A DNA stretch of 10,167 bases from an uncultured Bacteroidota bacterium (GTDB taxonomy: Bacteria; Bacteroidota; Bacteroidia; Flavobacteriales; Flavobacteriaceae). Every line of letters begins with the position of its first letter. Positions within the stretch are counted from its first letter, which is position 1. Shown here piece after piece: positions 6,717 to 10,167 of the stretch. Location of the stretch: contig CAIJFC010000274.1 in NCBI GenBank assembly GCA_903819815.1, positions 1 through 10,167 of the forward strand, in the 5' to 3' direction. A model generated the notes under the pieces. The model was not told where the DNA came from. It ran no database searches and worked only from the letters and a program-made list of their open reading frames with translations. Made by a program: the position numbers and the translations under genes.

Positions 6717-8468
6717 ATGAAAAGATATTTAATTCTACTATTCTTAAGTTTTCAAGCGATTATAGCCCAGGTACAATTTGAGGCTAAAGTCAGCAAGCAA
6801 ACTCTTGGATTAAACGAAAGACTTCGTATTGATTTTACAATGAATGACGACGGCGACAACTTTATCCCTCCAAATTTTGAAGGGTTTAAAATTGTTGCTG
6901 GACCAAGCCAACAAGTGAGTCAATCGTGGATAAATGGCAAGAGTTCATTCAACAAAACGTATTCCTATTTTTTATTGCCAATGCAAAAAGGAGCGTTGGT
7001 AATTCGTCAGGCTTCCATTGATATTCGAGGGCAAATTTATAAAACATCTCCAATTAGAATTACGGTTACTGCAGCAGTAGAACAACCTAGAGATCCAAAT
7101 GACACACAAGTAACCGCCGATCAATCGTTACATTTAGTGGCCGAAATTTCAAAAACGAATCCCTATTTAAATGAACCAATTACGGTAGTTTATAAAATCT
7201 ATTTCAGTTACAATATTGGAATTACCAATTGGAGAGAATTAGACAAACCAAAATACAACGATTTTTGGAGTCAGAATATTGATATCAAACAATTAGTAGC
7301 TGAAGAAGGAAAATATAACGGGGAGAAATACCGTTTTGTAACACTCAGAAAAACCGTTTTGTACCCTCAAAAATCTGGAAAATTGGTAATTGAACCACTA
7401 TCATTGGATGTTGATGTTCAGTTGCCCTCCAACCGACGAAATATCTTTGGGCAAGTACTTTTGGTCGAAGACCACAAACGCGTTTCTGCCGGTGCCAAAA
7501 CCATTAACGTTAAAGCACTTCCAGAAGCAGGAAAACCTGCAGATTTTTCAGGAGCTGTTGGTCAATTTACATTTAAAGTTACCCCTTCAAAAACAAACTT
7601 AAAATCGGGAGAAAGCCTAGATTTAGAGGTGAGCGTTATTGGAACAGGAAATTTGAAATTGTTTTCTTTACCAAAACCAATCGTTCCAACCGCTTTAGAA
7701 ATGTATGATCCAGTTCACAACGAACAAGTTTCTACGCCGCTTTCTGGAATGACTGGAAAAATCTCTGACAAATACGCTATTATTCCACAATATAAAGGAA
7801 AATATCCAATCAAACCGATGGTTTTTACCTATTTTGATTTGGGTTCTAGCAGTTACAAAACCATCACTTCCCCTGAAATTATGGTCAATGTTTTAGAAGG
7901 GCCAAATGCGTCTGATAATTCCGTTGCAACAACATCCGAAACAAAAAAATCAGTTTTAAGTTCTGCTCAATTTAAATTTATCAAATTGAAAACGGAACTG
8001 ACTTCGATAAAACAAAGCGATTTTTATGGATCTACCTTGTTTTACTTCTTATCGGTTTTACCGTTTTTATGCATTCCAGTAATTGTACTTTTCAAAAAGA
8101 AAAAAGAAGCGATTGATGGCGATGTTGCGGGAAATAAAATCAAATTATCAAATAAACTGGCTAAGAAATATTTATCGGAAGCACAAAAAGAAATTGGGAA
8201 CAAAGAGCCGTTTTATATTGCATTAGAAAAGGCAATGCACAATTTCTTGAAGGCCAAAATCAATATTGAAACTTCTGAAATGAGTAAGGAGAAAATCAGT
8301 GAAATTTTGTTGGAACGAAAAGCAAATCCTGATGCGATTACATCATTTATAAATCTAACGGAAAACTGCGAATTTGCAAGATATGCGCCTTCATCAATTG
8401 CAGCAATTCAACAAGATTATGACAAAGCGGTGGCAATTATTTCAGAATTAGAAAAGCAGATAGTTTAA
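6717..8468 (+). CDS. batD: BatD, membrane-anchored Bat operon protein
   Basis: This 583-residue protein is of usual BatD length. It has a signal peptide with cleavage near A17-Q18 (IIAQ) and a long beta-rich extracytoplasmic region of repeated Ig-like modules (about 20-400). A single membrane segment lies at about 439-459, followed by a cytoplasmic helical tail (about 465-583). Features typical of the family are the N-terminal LGLNERLRIDFTMN stretch, the PNFEGF motif with VAGPSQQ after it (about 53-67), and the lysine-rich stop-transfer KKKKEA after the membrane segment. The tail has FYIALEKAMHNF (about 497-508) and FARYAPSS (about 553-560). It follows batC after 71 bp of repeats. BatD probably links extracytoplasmic partners to the MoxR side through its tail, which is inferred from topology. 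The family call is firm; the molecular role is unknown. Confidence 0.93.
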   Translation: MKRYLILLFLSFQAIIAQVQFEAKVSKQTLGLNERLRIDFTMNDDGDNFIPPNFEGFKIVAGPSQQVSQSWINGKSSFNKTYSYFLLPMQKGALVIRQASIDIRGQIYKTSPIRITVTAAVEQPRDPNDTQVTADQSLHLVAEISKTNPYLNEPITVVYKIYFSYNIGITNWRELDKPKYNDFWSQNIDIKQLVAEEGKYNGEKYRFVTLRKTVLYPQKSGKLVIEPLSLDVDVQLPSNRRNIFGQVLLVEDHKRVSAGAKTINVKALPEAGKPADFSGAVGQFTFKVTPSKTNLKSGESLDLEVSVIGTGNLKLFSLPKPIVPTALEMYDPVHNEQVSTPLSGMTGKISDKYAIIPQYKGKYPIKPMVFTYFDLGSSSYKTITSPEIMVNVLEGPNASDNSVATTSETKKSVLSSAQFKFIKLKTELTSIKQSDFYGSTLFYFLSVLPFLCIPVIVLFKKKKEAIDGDVAGNKIKLSNKLAKKYLSEAQKEIGNKEPFYIALEKAMHNFLKAKINIETSEMSKEKISEILLERKANPDAITSFINLTENCEFARYAPSSIAAIQQDYDKAVAIISELEKQIV

Positions 8469-8485
8469 ATATTAACCACAAAAGG

Positions 8486-8516
8486 CACAAAGATTTCAAA
8501 AGTGACACAAAGATTT
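8486..8516. repeat. CACAAAGATTT direct repeat after batD
   Basis: CACAAAGATTT occurs exactly at 8486-8496 and 8506-8516, a 20-bp period, within a stretch beginning TTAACCACAAAAGGCACAAAG. This resembles the AACCACAAAGGCACAAAG repeat that I recall as widespread in Bacteroidota intergenic DNA. It forms the first half of the 136-bp batD/batE gap. Confidence 0.65.
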
Positions 8517-8530
8517 TTTAAAAAATTAGA

Positions 8531-8571
8531 CACGAATTACAATAATTTGCACTAATTTTTATACTAATTTG
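8531..8571. repeat. CACGAATT/ACTAATTT-type degenerate repeats before batE
   Basis: The second half of the batD/batE gap has a run of related short units: CACGAATT (8531-8538), ATAATTTG (8542-8549), ACTAATTT (8551-8558) and ACTAATTT again (8563-8570). They are spaced about 9-12 bp apart. This is a different repeat family from the CACAAAGATTT pair just upstream, so the gap is a mosaic. A -7 consensus would need one more base in TAATTTG (8565-8571), so no promoter is called. Confidence 0.55.
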
Positions 8572-8604
8572 AAGATTATAAAAGAGCAGTATAACAAAGA
8601 TAAA

Positions 8605-9348
8605 ATGAAAAATTTACTTTATATATTATTACTTACAACGCAAGTTTTCTTTGCTCAAAAGGGCTTTGAAAATGGAAATGCATTGTATCAAAAAGGAAAA
8701 TACCAAGAAGCAATTACTGCTTATGAAACCGAATTGTCGGCTAAAAAACAATCAGCGGAATTGTATTTTAATATTGGGAATTGCTACTATAAATTAAATA
8801 AAGTAGCGCCTTCGATTTACAATTACGAAAAAGCATTATTGCTAAATCCTGACGATACTGAAATTCAAAACAACCTAAAATTTGCTCAAAAACTCCAAAT
8901 TGACGATATCAAAACGGTAGAAAAAGTTGGGTTTAGTAAAGTAATTGAAGATTTTACAAACACCTTTCATTACAATACTTGGGGGGGAATAACCGTTGTT
9001 TTATCAATTGTATTTTTATTGTTTTTTGTGGGTTATTATTTCTCCCAAATTACGGCTTCCAAAAGATTGTTTTTCCTGGGAATGTTTGTGGTAATGTTAC
9101 TCTTGTTGGTGAGTGTTTCTTCCGCTATTTTTGAAAAAAATCAATTCAATAACGATCAACCTGCAATTGTATTTTCAGAAGTGGTATCGGTGAAAAGTGA
9201 GCCTAAAGTTGGTGCTTCTGATGCTTTTATGTTGCACGAAGGAACGAAGGTTTATATCATGGAAACACTTGATAATTGGAACAAAATCCAACTTACAGAT
9301 GGTAACGAAGGTTGGATTGAAAAGGATGCGATAAAGAGATTGAAGTAG
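8605..9348 (+). CDS. batE: BatE, TPR and SH3-like domain membrane protein
   Basis: This 247-residue protein has a signal peptide with cleavage near A17-Q18 (FFAQ). Tetratricopeptide repeats lie at about 21-95 (GNALYQKGKY and NIGNCYYKLNK). Two membrane segments follow (about 127-146 and 154-176), then a bacterial SH3-like domain at about 186-247 that ends in the typical EGWIEKDAIKRLK. That is the standard BatE layout. The ATG at 8605 is chosen over an in-frame TTG at 8569 because it places the signal peptide at the N-terminus; the longer form would put 12 charged residues before it and start inside the repeat region. The SH3-like domain suggests contact with the cell wall or a partner protein in the periplasm, by inference. 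It is the last gene of the operon; its stop lies three bases from the stop of the opposing cvpA gene. Confidence 0.92.
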   Translation: MKNLLYILLLTTQVFFAQKGFENGNALYQKGKYQEAITAYETELSAKKQSAELYFNIGNCYYKLNKVAPSIYNYEKALLLNPDDTEIQNNLKFAQKLQIDDIKTVEKVGFSKVIEDFTNTFHYNTWGGITVVLSIVFLLFFVGYYFSQITASKRLFFLGMFVVMLLLLVSVSSAIFEKNQFNNDQPAIVFSEVVSVKSEPKVGASDAFMLHEGTKVYIMETLDNWNKIQLTDGNEGWIEKDAIKRLK

Positions 9349-9374
9349 AAATTATTGAATAGATTTTACTTTAA
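9340..9374. terminator. Candidate bidirectional terminator hairpin over the batE and cvpA stops
   Basis: TTGAAGTA plus AAAT (9340-9347 and 9349-9352, with G9348 bulged) can pair with ATTTTACTTTAA (9363-9374), giving 12 pairs including one G-U around a 10-nt loop (9353-9362). The plus strand continues TTTCTTT; the minus strand continues TCTCTTT. Both stop codons lie inside it. The stem is AT-rich and therefore weak, so the call is tentative. Confidence 0.4.
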
Positions 9375-9864
9375 TTTCTTTGTACCATTCTCCAATTGAA
9401 GGGTAAATTATTTCAGCTGTTTTCTTTATCGGATTGAAAAAATAGGAATTATCAATCGTAGATTTATTTGCAAAAGTATAATCAAAATTAATTTTTTGAA
9501 ATAAGCTTAAAAGTACGCTTAGCATTAAAATCATTTTTAAAAGTCCAAAAACACTTCCCATTACTTTATTTACAATTCCCAAGCTTGCCAAATTAGCCAT
9601 TTTAGTAAGAAATTTTGCCAAAAATGAAATTCCTATTACCACTAAAATAAAGGTAATTATAAAAGCTACCATTTGAACGGTTTTAGGGTTCCAAGAAACA
9701 TGACTTGCAACTATTGATTTCATTATATAAGAGAACTTTATTGCAACATAAATTCCAACTAATAGCGAAATGAAAGAAGCCAATTCAATAAAAAAACCAT
9801 TCCAAAAACCACGAACAAACCCGTAAATTAATAATCCGCCAAGAAAAATGTCTAAATAACTCAT
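9352..9864 (-). CDS. cvpA: CvpA family inner-membrane protein
   Basis: This 170-residue protein has four predicted membrane segments (about 2-21, 25-45, 63-83 and 104-121) and a short polar C-terminal tail, the usual size and layout of CvpA (colicin V production) proteins. The family hallmarks GFVRGFWNGF (15-24) and NKVMGSVFGLLK (99-110) are visible. CvpA proteins are needed for colicin V export in Escherichia coli and for envelope stress tolerance in several bacteria; the molecular activity is not established. It is convergent with batE with only three bases between stop codons. It has its own upstream -7 element (9882-9889), so it is a separate transcription unit. The start ATG at 9864 gives the standard N-terminus MSYLDIFLG. 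Confidence 0.9.
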   Translation of the reverse strand: MSYLDIFLGGLLIYGFVRGFWNGFFIELASFISLLVGIYVAIKFSYIMKSIVASHVSWNPKTVQMVAFIITFILVVIGISFLAKFLTKMANLASLGIVNKVMGSVFGLLKMILMLSVLLSLFQKINFDYTFANKSTIDNSYFFNPIKKTAEIIYPSIGEWYKEIKVKSIQ

Positions 9865-9881
9865 GTAAAAAGTATAAAGAG

Positions 9882-9917
9882 CAAAGATAAAAGAATTATG
9901 TTGGTATCTTTACCCAA
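9882..9917 (-). promoter_or_regulatory. Flavobacterial-type promoter for cvpA
   Basis: On the minus strand TATCTTTG (9889-9882) is an exact match to the Bacteroidota -7 consensus TAnnTTTG. A TTG (9917-9915) sits 25 bases upstream, slightly more than the usual 17-23 spacing for the -33 element. The -7 box ends 17 bases before the cvpA ATG, a normal short leader. Confidence 0.6.
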
Positions 9918-9920
9918 ATA

Positions 9921-9964
9921 ATTTCAGATTTCAGATTTCAGATTTCAGATTTTATAATTTATAA
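9921..9964. repeat. ATTTCAG heptamer tandem repeat followed by TTTATAA pair
   Basis: Four exact copies of ATTTCAG run from 9921 to 9948, followed by a broken fifth (ATTTT). TTTATAA then occurs twice in tandem (9951-9957 and 9958-9964). The array lies 18-60 bp upstream of the next start codon, in the cvpA/hypothetical gene intergenic region. Such heptamer strings are, from memory, frequent between flavobacterial genes. Exact tandem copies can change number by slippage, which could alter promoter spacing for the downstream gene; that is speculation. Confidence 0.85.
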
Positions 9965-9981
9965 TTCACAATTAATTTTAA

Positions 9982-10167
9982 ATGTCAAGAGATATACAGC
10001 TCAAAGAGCGTTGGGAAAATTTGGTGTCCCTACTTTCAGATCAATTTTCACAAGGGGAAGATTTAGATTTGGATGCCATAATTTATTTAATTGGCGTTCA
10101 AGAGCTAGGTAAAATTCACGAAGCCTATAAGAAAGATGAGAAATTAAACCTGATGCACATTGCCATT
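9982..10167 (+). CDS. Conserved hypothetical protein, N-terminal 62 residues (cut by window edge)
   Basis: An ATG at 9982 opens a frame that stays open to the window end, giving MSRDIQLKERWENLV and then an acidic-helical stretch, YLIGVQELGK (about 35-44) and LNLMHIAI at the edge. I recognise this as the start of a small (about 130-residue) uncharacterised protein conserved in flavobacteria, often found between cvpA and pheS, but that is recollection and the rest is not visible. No signal peptide or membrane segment is seen, so it is probably cytoplasmic. The nearest -7-like string on this strand is TATCTTTA (9905-9912), one base off consensus and with no matching -33. No function can be stated. 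Confidence 0.75.
   Translation, partial: MSRDIQLKERWENLVSLLSDQFSQGEDLDLDAIIYLIGVQELGKIHEAYKKDEKLNLMHIAI

Noticed and set aside
7390..7602. 70-residue plus-strand open frame inside batD
   Set aside because: It lies wholly within batD in another frame, with no recognisable motif.
8569..8604. Longer BatE beginning at TTG 8569
   Set aside because: It would bury the signal peptide behind 12 charged residues encoded partly by intergenic repeat DNA.
9921..9952. Heptamer array considered as a CRISPR remnant
   Set aside because: Units are directly abutting with no spacers and are far too short.

Overview
The window comes from a member of the Bacteroidota, most likely Flavobacterium or a close relative. 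The evidence is the AT-rich sequence, starts without a clear Shine-Dalgarno motif, a TAnnTTTG-type -7 promoter element, signal peptides ending in FAQ or IAQ, and the gene content and order. No RNA gene, CRISPR array, insertion sequence, phage gene or attachment site was seen.

Layout. Positions 1-55 (minus) carry the first codons of a leftward gene that reads like an aldo/keto reductase. A divergent intergenic region (56-267) follows, with an inverted repeat and an internal direct repeat. From 268 to 9348 eight genes run in one direction: moxR-type AAA+ ATPase, DUF58 protein, a 539-residue two-membrane-segment protein, batA, batB, batC, batD and batE. This is a complete Bat (Bacteroides aerotolerance) operon. 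Facing it at 9352-9864 (minus) is a CvpA-family membrane protein. Positions 9982-10167 (plus) hold the start of a small conserved hypothetical gene that runs off the window.

How the genes fit together. A cytoplasmic MoxR ATPase is paired with three von Willebrand A (VWA) or VWA-like proteins: DUF58, BatA and BatB. It is also paired with secreted or membrane-anchored scaffolds: the TPR proteins BatC and BatE, BatD, and the 539-residue protein. MoxR/VWA pairs are generally thought to act as chaperone-like or metal-insertion assemblies. The actual client of Bat systems is not known, and the original aerotolerance role has not held up in every species. Several junctions are coupled: DUF58 to the next gene by 5 nt, the 539-residue gene to batA by an 8-nt overlap, and batB to batC by a 1-nt overlap. 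The three widest gaps (moxR/DUF58, batC/batD, batD/batE) each hold a different family of short degenerate repeats.

The main system is a known conserved cluster, not a new one. The least described parts are the 539-residue protein, whose middle domain resembles the BatD C-terminus and whose last ~185 residues I cannot assign firmly, the repeat-filled operon gaps, and the hairpin shared by the convergent batE and cvpA stop codons. Two start codons are placed downstream of possible in-frame TTG starts: batA at 3836 and batE at 8605.
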